Notes: generated from the letters alone by a model not told the origin. Numbered from the stretch's first letter, positions 43,740 through 53,646 are shown. The stretch: 64,000 nucleotides of DNA from Actinotignum schaalii_C (GCF_034119425.1 NZ_JAWUEL010000011.1:1-64000); one strand, 5' to 3'. Program-made: numbers and translations.

Positions 43740-43908
43740 AGGCACCTCCAAAACTAGATCGCGGGGAATCGCCCCGATGGAACATCACAGTATCTTACCG
43801 GCCCGCGCCCGCCTATGCGTAGCGCGTGAATCAGAACACGGTTAAATTCACAACCGCTCCGGACCGCCACCGTTTCGGGTAACGACGCCGTACCGGCCGC
43901 GCGCCGAA

Positions 43909-44124
43909 CTATTCCCCCACCACGCGCTGTTGCGGGGCGCTATTTCCGGACAGGAGCGCTTCGACGGCGCTGGCGGGTACCCGGTAGGAACTTCCCACCC
44001 GCACGGCCGGCAGATCGCCGGCGTGAACCATGCGATAGACGGTCATCTTCGAGACACGCGTCAATTCAGCCACTTCCGCGACGGTGTAAAACTGCGGAGA
44101 CGAAGGCATCTGCATCTGGTTCAT
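43909..44124 (-). CDS. BldC/excisionase-type helix-turn-helix protein
   Basis: This 71-residue MerR-like HTH protein has the motif FYTVAEVAELTRVSKMTVYR followed by MVHAGDLPAVRVGSSYRVP. It is the usual neighbour of bS22 in actinobacteria (Rv0500A-like) and may be a small DNA-binding regulator like BldC. The ATG at 44124 is preceded by AGGATGATGGG; the frame upstream to 44199 lacks support. Confidence 0.85.
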   Translation of the reverse strand: MNQMQMPSSPQFYTVAEVAELTRVSKMTVYRMVHAGDLPAVRVGSSYRVPASAVEALLSGNSAPQQRVVGE

Positions 44125-44302
44125 CCCATCATCCTGGAGTAATTTTTTGCCACATCGGCAACAGCTACAGCAAGGATATCCCATATTCTCAGCGTTCACA
44201 GCTTTTTAACCATGATCTTGACGGCAGGGGAATATACTACGGAACAGGTACGCGGCGCTTTTCTTGGCCGCAGCCGGTAGCTCGAGGACCCGGAGGACGC
44301 CC

Positions 44303-45703
44303 ATGGCAGCACACCCTGAGGTGGCATCCGCACGCCTGAGCTGGCGTGATCGCCTGGCGGCTGCGGGTGGGCGCGTGGATCGAGTGGCGCGGGATCGGCC
44401 AGCTCGTTTGGCTCTGTTGATCTTCGCGCTCATTATTTTGCTTCTCACCGCCGCACTGTCTTTGCCCTTGGCTACCACCACGGGAAAGAGCGCTCCTTTT
44501 ATTGATGCACTCTTTACCGCGACGTCCTCCGTATGTGTGACCGGTTTGGTGACGGTTGATACCGCCACGTATTGGTCGGTTTGGGGACAGCTTTTCATTT
44601 CTTTCGGGCTCATTGTGGGTGGCTTGGGCGTCATGACACTCGCCTCGATTCTGGGGCGGGCGGTTTCGAGACACGTGGGGCTCACCCAACGCATGCTCAC
44701 CGCGGAAGAAAATCAATCGAGCCTGGGCGAAGTGGGTACGCTGCTGCGCGCGGTTATTATTGTGGCCTCGACGGCGCAGGCCATCTTATTCCTGGCCCTC
44801 CTCCCCTTCTTCTTGCGTAATGGCGAGGCCCTCCTTCACGCTCTCTCGCATTCCTATTTCATGGCAGTCTCCATCTTTAATAACGGCGGCTTCGTGATCA
44901 TGCCCGAGGGCGTGAGCCCGTATGTGGGTCAGTGGGCGCTGACTATCCCGATTATTTTGGGGACTGTTGCCGGGGCCATTGGCTTCCCGGTGGTCTTGGA
45001 TATGTGGCGTCATCGTGCCCGCCCGCGCAAATGGTCTGTGACCACGAAAATCACGCTGGTGACCTATATCAGCTTGGCGGTGCTCGGCGCGGTTTTCCTG
45101 GCGGTCCTGGAATGGAATAACCCGAATACCCTGGGCAATCTGGCGGTAGCCGATAAAATCAACGCCGCGCTCACACTTTCGGTAGATGCGCGTTCCACGG
45201 GCTTGACCACAATCGATGTGGGGGCAATGGGTGAAACGTCGTGGATTCTCCTGGACTCCCTCATGTTTATCGGTGGCGGTTCAGCTTCTGCGGCAGGCGG
45301 CATTAAGGTAACGACTTTCGCGGTGCTTTTGCTGGCCATTCGCGCCGAGGCGCGGGGTGATCGCGATACGGAAGCTTTCGGTAAGCGTATCCCTGCCGAG
45401 GTGTTGCGCCTGGCTATCGCAGCGACCTTCGCCGGCGGGATCATGGTGGTGACCGGTTCGGTGGCACTGCTTCAGCTGACGAATTTCACCTTCTCCGAGA
45501 TTCTGGTTGAGGTGATTTCAGCTTTCGCTACCTGCGGTTTAAGCACCGGGATCACCGGGGCACTGCCGGCGAGCGCGAAGTTTGTGCTGGTGCTCCTCAT
45601 GTTCTTTGGGCGCACGGGCACGATGACGCTCGCGGCCGCTTTGGCGCTACGGTCACGACGCCGCACCATCCGGCTGCCCGAGGAACGACCGATTATTGGC
45701 TGA
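44303..45703 (+). CDS. Ktr/Trk-type potassium uptake membrane subunit
   Basis: This 466-residue protein has four pore units with selectivity-filter-like motifs SSVCVTGL, FNNGGF, DARSTGL and ATCGLSTG, the KtrB/TrkH pattern. It imports K+ with Na+ or H+ under control of the cytoplasmic NAD/ATP-binding subunit encoded 550 bp downstream. The ATG at 44303 has CGGAGGA in front. Confidence 0.92.
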   Translation: MAAHPEVASARLSWRDRLAAAGGRVDRVARDRPARLALLIFALIILLLTAALSLPLATTTGKSAPFIDALFTATSSVCVTGLVTVDTATYWSVWGQLFISFGLIVGGLGVMTLASILGRAVSRHVGLTQRMLTAEENQSSLGEVGTLLRAVIIVASTAQAILFLALLPFFLRNGEALLHALSHSYFMAVSIFNNGGFVIMPEGVSPYVGQWALTIPIILGTVAGAIGFPVVLDMWRHRARPRKWSVTTKITLVTYISLAVLGAVFLAVLEWNNPNTLGNLAVADKINAALTLSVDARSTGLTTIDVGAMGETSWILLDSLMFIGGGSASAAGGIKVTTFAVLLLAIRAEARGDRDTEAFGKRIPAEVLRLAIAATFAGGIMVVTGSVALLQLTNFTFSEILVEVISAFATCGLSTGITGALPASAKFVLVLLMFFGRTGTMTLAAALALRSRRRTIRLPEERPIIG

Positions 45704-45728
45704 GCTGGTACGCCGCTAATCCCAGAAT

Positions 45729-45968
45729 TTACCTACGCGAGCCACGGTGTTTCGTGCCGGCTGCGCCGCCGTCGTTCCTAAAAATACTGCGCAAAGAAGA
45801 GATGAACATAAGCACCGCGACCACTATGGCCGGGGCAATGGCATTCGGGGTTGCCGGCGGGAAAATGTGGTTGAGAAGGGTGACCGTCAGATAAGCAACC
45901 CCGCCGCCAATCGCGGCCACTACGAGCGCATTGATAAGGCCTAGCGCAAGCGCGCGCCAATCCTTCAT
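45729..45968 (-). CDS. Small two-helix membrane protein between the K+ genes
   Basis: This 79-residue protein has two clear hydrophobic helices (LINALVVAAIGGGVAYLTV and AIAPAIVVAVLMFISSL) and a basic C-terminus. AGGGG lies six bases before the ATG. It is encoded on the strand opposite to both flanking Ktr genes. I do not recognise the family. A role with the transporter is only suggested by place. Confidence 0.6.
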   Translation of the reverse strand: MKDWRALALGLINALVVAAIGGGVAYLTVTLLNHIFPPATPNAIAPAIVVAVLMFISSLRSIFRNDGGAAGTKHRGSRR

Positions 45969-46254
45969 AACATCCCCTACCTACCCGGGCCGATAACCGG
46001 CGGATGCCTTTATCCTAAACCGTGCGAAGTTCCCATCACGAGTGTTCCCGTGACAAACCTTCATCTTTTACATCGAGATATTTCACGTACCACGAGATAC
46101 TGTTCCATAATGACCTACCTTTCTTCGATATCGGTTGAGTATGTTTACGCAGGGTTGCTGCATGACTCTATGGTGACACGGGCTTACGACAAGAATTTTG
46201 ACGCGGAGCGTTAGACTACGAGCCAGAGATATTGTGACCGGAGAAAGGGCGGCT

Positions 46255-46947
46255 ATGCCGGATACGCGCGATGAACAAGCCATCCTCGTGGTGGGGCTGG
46301 GGCGTTTTTCGACCGCTATCGCCACCACGCTCGATGATTTGGGGCGTGACGTGCTCGTCGTCGAAAAGAATCCCGATACCGCGCAGCGCTGGAGCCACCG
46401 CCTGCGGGTGGTGGAAGGTGACGCCACCAGCATGGAGGTGCTCGACCAGGTGGGCGCCGGGGATTTCACCGTGGCCGTGGTGGGCGTGGGGACCTCGTTG
46501 GAGGCCTCCGTGCTGGTGACCGCGAACCTGGTTGACCTGGGGATTCCGCAGATTTGGGCGAAAGCGGTTTCGCGTGCGCACGGGCGGATTTTGCGACGCA
46601 TCGGCGCGCACCACGTTATTTATCCGGAGTACGACGCCGGAACGCGCGTGGCACATATGGTCTCAGGCCGAATGCTCGACTATATCGAGATGGAGGACGG
46701 CTTCTCCATCGTGAAAATGCGGCCGCCGCGGGAAATTCGCGGCTTCACCATCGCAAAATCGCGTATTCGCGAGCGTTTCGGGGTGCGGATTATCGGGGTG
46801 AAGGCCCCGAACCAACCCTTCGAGTACGCCACCGAGGACACCCTCATCGGGGCCGATGACACGATTATTGTGTCTGGCGATACCGAGTTGCTGGAGGAGT
46901 TCGCCAACAGGCAGGGCTGGATTCCTGCGGTGGGTTCAGCTCGGTAG
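46255..46947 (+). CDS. Potassium uptake regulatory subunit, KtrA/TrkA type
   Basis: This 230-residue protein has an N-terminal RCK Rossmann domain (ILVVGLGRFSTAIATTL, with VVEKNPDTAQ) and a C-terminal RCK_C domain (RERFGVRIIGVKAPN, then ADDTIIVSGDTELLEEF). It gates the membrane subunit. The ATG at 46255 follows AAAGGGCGG. About 285 bp upstream hold no riboswitch that I can recognise. Confidence 0.92.
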   Translation: MPDTRDEQAILVVGLGRFSTAIATTLDDLGRDVLVVEKNPDTAQRWSHRLRVVEGDATSMEVLDQVGAGDFTVAVVGVGTSLEASVLVTANLVDLGIPQIWAKAVSRAHGRILRRIGAHHVIYPEYDAGTRVAHMVSGRMLDYIEMEDGFSIVKMRPPREIRGFTIAKSRIRERFGVRIIGVKAPNQPFEYATEDTLIGADDTIIVSGDTELLEEFANRQGWIPAVGSAR

Positions 46948-46984
46948 CGATTTTTATGTCGGAGGCCCCCTCTAGGATGGAGGC

Positions 46985-48361
46985 ATGGCAAAACAACCGG
47001 CAACCGTGTACGAATGCAGCGAGTGTGGGTGGTCCACCGGCAAATGGATGGGCCGCTGCGCGCGGTGCGGCTCGTGGGGCACGCTTGAGCAGCAGAGTCC
47101 GGCCGCGCCCTCAGCAGCTCCGGCCGCGTTAGCCCCTACCTCACCGGCGCAACCTATTACCTCCGTGCCGGCTACCGCCGCGCAAAAAATCCCTACCGGG
47201 GTATCTGAATTGGATCGGGTACTCGGGGGTGGTTTAGTTCCCGGGGCAGTGGTATTGCTCGCCGGGGAACCGGGAGTGGGGAAATCTACCTTGCTCTTGG
47301 ATGTGGCGGCGAAGGCCGCGCGCGCTGCTGCGGGCGCGGGGCGGGCGCCGGTTCTCTATATCTCCGGGGAGGAATCGGCCTCCCAAGTGCGCCTGCGCGG
47401 GGAACGCATCGGTGCGATGGATGAGCATCTGCTCCTCGCCTCGGAAAGTGATATCGGGCGGGCTCTCGGGCATATTGAGAATGCCCGGCCTTCCCTGCTT
47501 ATCGTGGACTCGGTGCAAACCTTGGCCGATGCGGAGGTAGCTGGAACGGCCGGTGGCCCGGCGCAGGTGCGGGCCGTCACCGCGGCGCTCGTGAGCGTGG
47601 CCAAAACGCACGGCCTACCGGTGGTGTTGGTCGGGCACGTCACGAAAGATGGCTCCATTGCCGGGCCTCGCGTTCTGGAACATCTGGTTGATGTGGTGTG
47701 CCAGTTTGAAGGGGATAAACACTCGCGGCTGCGTTTGGTGCGCGCGGTGAAGAATCGGTACGGGGCTACCGATGAGGTGGGGTGTTTTGAGCTCACCGAA
47801 AGCGGGATTGTGGGGCTTCCCGATCCGTCCGGGTTGTTCCTCTCCGCCCGGGATCACACGGTTCCAGGCACCTGCGTATCCATGACTCTCGAAGGGCGGC
47901 GGCCCATGCCGGTGGAAGTCCAGGGCTTGGTGGTTCCTTCTTCCGGGCGGCCGCAGCGCACCAATTCCGGAGTGCTTTCTGCCCGGGTTGCCATGATGGT
48001 CGCGGTGCTGCAATCACGCCTGGGTTTGAGTTTGGATCAAAAAGATATTTTTGTATCCACGGTGGGTGGGGCTCAGGCCGGTGAACCGGCCGCGGATGCC
48101 GCAATTGCTTTAGCGCTGGCCTCGGCCTACGTGGATCTGCCGCTCGCTCCCGGGGTGATCGCCATCGGGGAAGTTGCCCTCACCGGGGAGCTTCGCCCGG
48201 TCACCGGGCTCCCCCAGCGCCTCAACGAAGCCGCCCGGCTCGGCTTCACCCTCGCCATTGTTCCCGAACGTACCGATAGCTCGAAACTACCCGAGGGGAT
48301 TCGGGTGCAGCGCTGCGCGGATATTCGAGGGGCTCTGGAGGCGGTGCTACCCACCGGTTAG
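46985..48361 (+). CDS. radA: DNA repair protein RadA
   Basis: This 458-residue RecA-like helicase acts in recombination. It has the N-terminal zinc finger CSECGWS...CARCGSWG, Walker A GEPGVGKSTLLL (about 95), the RadA KNRYG motif (about 259) and a C-terminal Lon-like domain (VGGAQAGEPAADAAIALALA). Length is normal. It is transcribed 37 bases after the K+ regulatory gene. Confidence 0.95.
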   Translation: MAKQPATVYECSECGWSTGKWMGRCARCGSWGTLEQQSPAAPSAAPAALAPTSPAQPITSVPATAAQKIPTGVSELDRVLGGGLVPGAVVLLAGEPGVGKSTLLLDVAAKAARAAAGAGRAPVLYISGEESASQVRLRGERIGAMDEHLLLASESDIGRALGHIENARPSLLIVDSVQTLADAEVAGTAGGPAQVRAVTAALVSVAKTHGLPVVLVGHVTKDGSIAGPRVLEHLVDVVCQFEGDKHSRLRLVRAVKNRYGATDEVGCFELTESGIVGLPDPSGLFLSARDHTVPGTCVSMTLEGRRPMPVEVQGLVVPSSGRPQRTNSGVLSARVAMMVAVLQSRLGLSLDQKDIFVSTVGGAQAGEPAADAAIALALASAYVDLPLAPGVIAIGEVALTGELRPVTGLPQRLNEAARLGFTLAIVPERTDSSKLPEGIRVQRCADIRGALEAVLPTG

Positions 48362-48428
48362 GCCTACAAGGCTGTGCGTAGATGGCGTAAGCGCAGGAAG
48401 AAGGTGGTCTATACGCGGCGGAATCCGG

Positions 48429-49709
48429 CTAATTCGCCGCTTCAGATTCCCCCTCCGGTGCAGGAGTCTCCGCTCCTTCTCCACCGCCAGATTCCGGGGC
48501 GGGAACTGCTTCTTGGTTCTCACCTTCCGCGCCGTTCGCAGCGGGACTAGCATCCGGGCCGGAAGCCGGGCTGGCATCGGGGCTCGCTTCGGCACCGGCC
48601 TCATCATTGGGGCGGGCGGGTTGCGCACCGCCTCCTGTAATCAGCTCAAAAACCGCGGTAGCGGGAGAAGCTGCGCCGTCGGCAAAAATAGCTTCCGCTT
48701 TGTACGTTCCCGGCGTGGATAGCGAACCCGAACTGCCGCACCCGACTCCCTCGTTCCCGCCCGGCCACGTCACCGTGGTCACGGCATCCATCCCACGATC
48801 CAGCAGCAAGCGCCGGTGTTCCTGCCCTGCCTGGCAGGCCGCGGTATTCGCCACCTGATGCCCACCGGAAGTAATCGACACATTGAGATTGCCCCACCCA
48901 GCATCCACATAACACGGATTCGTAGTCGACTTATTCGTCAGCTCCACGGAGAAAGACACCGGCGCTCCCGCACCACGTTCATTATTCGTCACCCGCATCC
49001 GCAGCATATCCGGAGTGCAGGCCACCGGCTCATAAAAAGCCGTCGGGACCGCAGCCTGGGCTTCCGCGTGTTCCTGGGAGCGCGAGGCCGCAAACTTAAA
49101 GGTCACCACCGCGCCAATCACTATCGCGAGCGCGGCAAAAATCCACAGCCAATGCTTCGGTTCCAAACGGACGAGAATTGTCGTCTTTTCCCGGGCCTGC
49201 CTCTGCTTACGCGGGCTGGCCGGCACCGCCGCGCGGCGCCGCCGGGTAGGTGCCGGACGTTCCCGGCTGGTGCGCTGGCCAGCGCGCCTCTGCCCGGCGC
49301 GTTCCCGGGTCGTGCGCTCCCGGGGAGTACGTTCCCGCGAGCTACGCTCCCGAATTTCCCGCTCCCGGCTTACGTGCTCCCGTGGGTTTCGTTGCTTTCG
49401 GCTGGCACGCTGCTGCGCTGGTCCTTGGTGACCGCCGCGCACCTGGGCGGTACGTGATTCACCGGCGCGCTGCCGAACTGGCGGACGATCCGCCCGGTTG
49501 CTGCGCTGCCCACGTTCCGAAGCTGCCGAAGGTGCTGCGCGCCGCTCCGAACCGCGCTCTTTTCCGCGAACCGGGCGTTCAAGCTGGCTTTCCCCGCGCT
49601 TCATGCGCGCGGCTCGCCCAACCTGATCCTCGCGCCGCTCGCGGCCACGCCGCGGCGCACCACCCGTAGGCCGCTTCTGCGCGCGGCGCTCTCCGCCCGT
49701 TTCTTTCAC
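48429..49709 (-). CDS. Arg-rich single-pass membrane protein with extracellular domain
   Basis: This 426-residue protein has a cytoplasmic N-terminal region of about 190 residues dominated by Arg, with RER/TPRER-like repeats, one transmembrane helix (HWLWIFAALAIVIGAVVTF) and an extracellular beta-rich domain (about 220-355) with four or more Cys, resembling DUF4232-type folds. The last 65 residues are acidic and Pro/Ala/Glu-rich. GTG 49709 is the probable start. It resembles actinobacterial cell-surface proteins of unknown function. Confidence 0.7.
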   Translation of the reverse strand: MKETGGERRAQKRPTGGAPRRGRERREDQVGRAARMKRGESQLERPVRGKERGSERRAAPSAASERGQRSNRADRPPVRQRAGESRTAQVRGGHQGPAQQRASRKQRNPREHVSREREIRERSSRERTPRERTTRERAGQRRAGQRTSRERPAPTRRRRAAVPASPRKQRQAREKTTILVRLEPKHWLWIFAALAIVIGAVVTFKFAASRSQEHAEAQAAVPTAFYEPVACTPDMLRMRVTNNERGAGAPVSFSVELTNKSTTNPCYVDAGWGNLNVSITSGGHQVANTAACQAGQEHRRLLLDRGMDAVTTVTWPGGNEGVGCGSSGSLSTPGTYKAEAIFADGAASPATAVFELITGGGAQPARPNDEAGAEASPDASPASGPDASPAANGAEGENQEAVPAPESGGGEGAETPAPEGESEAAN

Positions 49710-49767
49710 GGATCCACGGTACCAAAACGTGCATAATCCCCGCGTTTCCGGCACACTACAGATAATG

Positions 49768-50688
49768 CTCAAGAATCTTTTATCGTGGTACGACGGCGCA
49801 GCGCGGCCACTACCGTGGCGCGCGCCCGGCACCTCCCCGTGGGCGATTCTCGTATGCGAAGTGATGAGCCAACAAACCCCCGTCTCCCGGGTGGAACCCG
49901 CCTGGCGAGCCTGGCTAGAACGCTGGCCCGCCCCCGCCGACCTGGCCACAGCCGCACCCGCTGATGTTCTTATCATGTGGGGGCGGCTCGGTTACCCGCG
50001 CCGAGCCCTACGCCTGCGTGAATGCGCCATCGCCCTGGTGGAAGGGCACGGCGGCCAGGTCCCGCGCACCCGCGAGGAACTCCTCGCCCTGCCCGGCATC
50101 GGCCCCTACACAGCGGACGCCCTCCTCGCCTTCGCATTCCAGCAGCGCTCAGTTGTGCTCGATACGAATATTCGCCGGGTGCTCGCGAGAGTGTACGACG
50201 GCGTTGCTCTGCCACCCGCCCATCAAACAATCCGGGAACGTACCCGAGCCGATGCACTTGTTCCCGCGGATGGTCCGAGCGCGGCACGCTGGAACGCCGC
50301 TCTGATGGAGCTGGGTGCGCTGGTGTGTACGGCGCGTGAACCGGCCTGTTCGGGGTGCCCGCTGCGCGCGGAATGCCGCTGGGTAGCCGCCGGGAAACCA
50401 CAAAATGCCGCCCCGCGCACCACCCAGAAATTCACCGGGACCCAGCGGGAAGCACGCGGAAAAATCATGGCGGTTTTACGCGCACGGCGCGAAGGGTGCT
50501 CCCGCCCGGACTTACTGCGGGCTAGCCACCTGAGCGAAGAGCGATTCGCTCCCGCCCTCGCCTCCCTCCTCGAGGACGGCCTCGCCCAGGAAAGCGAAGG
50601 CCGCTACCGCCTACCTATCGCTGAGAGCGCGGCCACCGGAGTGGCTGGGGTCGGAGGTGCCACCGGAGCGATCCAGAACCTCAGCTAA
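49768..50688 (+). CDS. mutY: A/G-specific adenine DNA glycosylase MutY
   Basis: This 306-residue glycosylase removes adenine paired with 8-oxoguanine. Motifs are RPLPWR (about 14), the catalytic Glu in CEVMSQQTP (about 30), the helix-hairpin-helix LPGIGPYTADALLAFAF with the catalytic Asp in VLDTNIRR, and the iron-sulfur Cys set CTAREPACSGCPLRAEC. Start is ATG 49768 or GTG 49729; neither has a strong ribosome site. Its 3' end overlaps the convergent hydrolase gene by 78 bases. Confidence 0.92.
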   Translation, partial: LKNLLSWYDGAARPLPWRAPGTSPWAILVCEVMSQQTPVSRVEPAWRAWLERWPAPADLATAAPADVLIMWGRLGYPRRALRLRECAIALVEGHGGQVPRTREELLALPGIGPYTADALLAFAFQQRSVVLDTNIRRVLARVYDGVALPPAHQTIRERTRADALVPADGPSAARWNAALMELGALVCTAREPACSGCPLRAECRWVAAGKPQNAAPRTTQKFTGTQREARGKIMAVLRARREGCSRPDLLRASHLSEERFAPALASLLEDGLAQESEGRYRLPIAESAATGVAGVGGATGAIQNLS

Positions 50689-51759
50689 AAATACTGCGGT
50701 ATCCGCGATGACGCGGTCAGCTTCGGGAAGGAGCCGCACCCGCTGGAGAAAAGCGTGCATCACCCCGGGGACGACCTCCAGATGCGTTGGCACCCCGCTT
50801 GTTCTGAGATGTGCGGCGAGGGCCTGGGTATCGGCCACCAGTGGATCACAGTCCCCCACCGCAAGAAAAACGGGCGGGCACCCGTGCAACTCGGTGCGCA
50901 GCAGCGCGGTATCCGGGGCCGTGGCCCGCTCGGTGGGCGAAGAAAAGTAGAGGGAGTCATAGTAGGCACGATCCGCGGGACTCATCCCATCGGCGGTGCT
51001 TGTGCTATCCGGCGAGGCGGTGTCCACGACGGCCGCGGGCATGCCATATTCACCGTAGTACAAAACGAGCGCGGCTATTCGCTCAGCCGCCAGCCTCCGG
51101 GCCGCGGTCCGGGACGTATTCGTGCCCACTGTATCCGCGCGATCCGTTCTTTCGCCGGCTCCGTCCTCGCCCGCCCGCCGCGCTACCCGCCACCAGGTTC
51201 CCAGGCTCAAGGTTGCCCCGCAAGAATCCCCCGCCAGCACGATAGGACACTCGGGATATCGCCGCGCCAGCTCTATGACCGCATCCTCACATTCCTCAGA
51301 TATGCGCGGGTAACGCGCTCCGGGCGCCAGAGTGTAGTCCACGCTCATGACAGCGTAACCGGTGGTAGCGGCAAGTTCGCGGGTGAGGCGGTCATGGGTG
51401 GCCGGGCTGCCCACGCAATAGCTCCCGCCGTGTAGATACACGATAATGGGCCGGGTGGCGCCCGCCGCGAACTGCGCCGTCGTACCTATTTTTACGGGCG
51501 AAAGCGCACCGCATTCCGCAGGCCAGGTAGCCTGACCGGGCGAATAGACCCGCACCGGAACAGCGCCGTGCCGGGTTGGGAGCGTAGCCGCGCGCCACGC
51601 AATGTCCGGGCCGCCCTCATTCCACCAGCGGTGCTCGGCTTCGTAGCGCGCCTGCATCGCGGCGGGTTCCCCGTGCCCGCAATGCGGGAGAGCCAGCCGC
51701 GCATCTTGCGCCAGAGCCGCACGCATCGCGGCGGATAATCTCACGTCCGAGCTAGCCAT
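50611..51759 (-). CDS. HSL-type alpha/beta hydrolase (esterase/lipase)
   Basis: This 382-residue enzyme has the hormone-sensitive-lipase oxyanion motif YLHGGSYC (about 107), the nucleophile GDSCGA (about 175), an acid in GDCDPLV and the catalytic His in GVMHAF (about 333). It should hydrolyse short-chain esters. The ATG at 51759 is the best start in a frame that runs on for 120 more codons of unlikely sequence. The last 26 codons lie inside the convergent mutY gene. Confidence 0.84.
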   Translation of the reverse strand: MASSDVRLSAAMRAALAQDARLALPHCGHGEPAAMQARYEAEHRWWNEGGPDIAWRAATLPTRHGAVPVRVYSPGQATWPAECGALSPVKIGTTAQFAAGATRPIIVYLHGGSYCVGSPATHDRLTRELAATTGYAVMSVDYTLAPGARYPRISEECEDAVIELARRYPECPIVLAGDSCGATLSLGTWWRVARRAGEDGAGERTDRADTVGTNTSRTAARRLAAERIAALVLYYGEYGMPAAVVDTASPDSTSTADGMSPADRAYYDSLYFSSPTERATAPDTALLRTELHGCPPVFLAVGDCDPLVADTQALAAHLRTSGVPTHLEVVPGVMHAFLQRVRLLPEADRVIADTAVFLAEVLDRSGGTSDPSHSGGRALSDR

Positions 51760-51802
51760 AAGGTCATCATAAAGGCAGCTCCCACCCCGGTACGATAAAG
51801 GA

Positions 51803-53587
51803 ATGCCCTGTATCCCCGCGCTGCTCGCCGTGCCGAGCCCGCTTTCCGCCGTTCTCACCGATTCCACGCTCCTCACCAGCACCACCTTCACGCCCGTGCC
51901 CGATGCGGTCGGCGGGCAGCTGTGGCTTTCCGCCCTCCTGGCGGCGCTCCCACTCCTGGTGTTCTTCGTGCTCCTGGGAGTATTCTCCATCTCCACCCAC
52001 TGGTGCTCCCTTATTTCCCTCGGCCTGGCATTGATCATTGCCGTCACCGGTTTCGGGATGCCAGTTGATCTGGCAGGGCTCTCCGCACTCCAAGGAGCGG
52101 CATTCGGGCTCTTCCCCATTTGCTACATCGTCATTATGGCTGTCTGGCTGTATAACCTCACCGAAAGCTCGGGGCGCAGCAAAGACGTCCAAGCGGTTTT
52201 CGCGGCGCTGGGGCGCGGGGATATGCGAGTGCAAACCATCCTCATCGGTTTTATTTTCTGCGGCCTCATTGAAGGGCTGGCCGGTTTTGGCGCGCCGGTA
52301 GCCATTAGCTGCGCCATGCTACTTGCCATCGGCTTGCCCCCGGTCAAGGCCGCGTTGGCCACCATGGTAGGCAACGGCATCAACGTGGCCCTGGGCGCCA
52401 TGGGCATCCCTCTCACCACCGTGGCCCGCATGGGAGGGGTTGCCGATCCCATGGACGTAGCCGCGGTAGCCGGGCGTATTATCCCCGTGGTGGCCGTGGG
52501 AGTTCCCCTCCTCCTCGTTTTTATCGTGGACGGCAAACGCGGCGTAAAAGACACCTGGCCGGTGGCCCTCACCGCCGGAATCGGCATGGTAGCCGGGCAC
52601 GTAATCGCCTCGAATTTCATTTCTCACGAACTCATTGCCGTGATCGCCTCCCTCCTCTCCTTCGCACTTACCGCCGTGCTCCTCACCCGCTGGCGCCCGG
52701 CCCGCACCCCGGCCAAATTCGCCAGCGCCCCGGCGCGCGAGAAAATCTCCGCCAGCCGGGTTTTCCTGGGCCTGTTCCCCTACCTGCTGGTTGTGGTGGT
52801 CCTCGCGGTCACGAAATTATGGCGGGTCACCGTACCGGGAACGGCAAACCCCGCCGGCCCGAGCGGTGCCGGCAGCACCGGCGCCCCGCGCCGTATCGAA
52901 TTCCTGGCCCAAACCGATATCAGCTTCGGTTGGCCCGGCCTGCACGGGCACCTGGTGGACCAGGCCGGTAACGCCCTTTCTACCACCACCTTTACGTTCA
53001 ACTGGCTCTCCTCCCCGGGGACGATGCTTTTCCTCACCGGAATGGTGGTCACCGCGGTGTACGCACGGTGTTCCTCCGGCGGGCGTTACCCCTATTCTTT
53101 CCGCACCGGCCTGGCCACCCTGGGTGCCACCGTGGCGAACCTGGCCGTGACCGTGGGAACGATTGCCACCATTATGGCCCTCGCCTACGTCATGAATTTC
53201 TCCGGTCAAACCCAGGCCATCGGCGCGTTCATTGCCCTGGCCGGCACCGCTTTCGCGGCGCTCTCCGCGTTCCTCGGCTGGATCGGCACCGCGGTGACCG
53301 GCTCGGCCACGTCCTCGGCCGCGCTCTTCGGGAACCTGCAAGCCACCGCGGCGGCCGGGGCCGGTATTGACCCGAATCTCCTCCTGGCCGCCAACCAGCT
53401 CGGGGGCGGGCTCGGGAAAATCGTTAGCCCGCAAAACCTCGCGATTGCGGCCACCGCGGTACGTGCCCCGGGCAGCGAACCGGAGCTGCTGCGCCGCGGC
53501 GCTACCTATTCCCTCGGCTTGCTCGCCGTGCTTACCCTCGTCGTTGTGCTGGCGGCAAGCGGGGTGCTGGGCTTCATCACCGCGTAA
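51803..53587 (+). CDS. lldP: L-lactate permease (LldP family)
   Basis: This 594-residue lactate permease-family transporter has about 14 helices. Signatures are FGMPVDLAGLSALQGAAFGL, GLIEGLAGFGAPVAISCAM, and GWIGTAVTGSATSSAALFG with NLQ after it, and SPQNLAIAATA near the end. It imports lactate or a similar 2-hydroxy acid. AAAGGA lies directly before the ATG. It heads a run of genes for small carboxylate and sugar-acid use. Confidence 0.92.
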   Translation: MPCIPALLAVPSPLSAVLTDSTLLTSTTFTPVPDAVGGQLWLSALLAALPLLVFFVLLGVFSISTHWCSLISLGLALIIAVTGFGMPVDLAGLSALQGAAFGLFPICYIVIMAVWLYNLTESSGRSKDVQAVFAALGRGDMRVQTILIGFIFCGLIEGLAGFGAPVAISCAMLLAIGLPPVKAALATMVGNGINVALGAMGIPLTTVARMGGVADPMDVAAVAGRIIPVVAVGVPLLLVFIVDGKRGVKDTWPVALTAGIGMVAGHVIASNFISHELIAVIASLLSFALTAVLLTRWRPARTPAKFASAPAREKISASRVFLGLFPYLLVVVVLAVTKLWRVTVPGTANPAGPSGAGSTGAPRRIEFLAQTDISFGWPGLHGHLVDQAGNALSTTTFTFNWLSSPGTMLFLTGMVVTAVYARCSSGGRYPYSFRTGLATLGATVANLAVTVGTIATIMALAYVMNFSGQTQAIGAFIALAGTAFAALSAFLGWIGTAVTGSATSSAALFGNLQATAAAGAGIDPNLLLAANQLGGGLGKIVSPQNLAIAATAVRAPGSEPELLRRGATYSLGLLAVLTLVVVLAASGVLGFITA

Positions 53588-53646
53588 TGCGGACGCGCGA
53601 GCGCTGCGGCTAGCCAGCTTGGGTGCGCTGGCCTACGCTGGAGAGC

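Noticed and set aside
45969..46254. Possible c-di-AMP riboswitch before the K+ regulatory gene
   Set aside because: Such riboswitches precede ktr genes in other bacteria, but I could not find the conserved ydaO core here.
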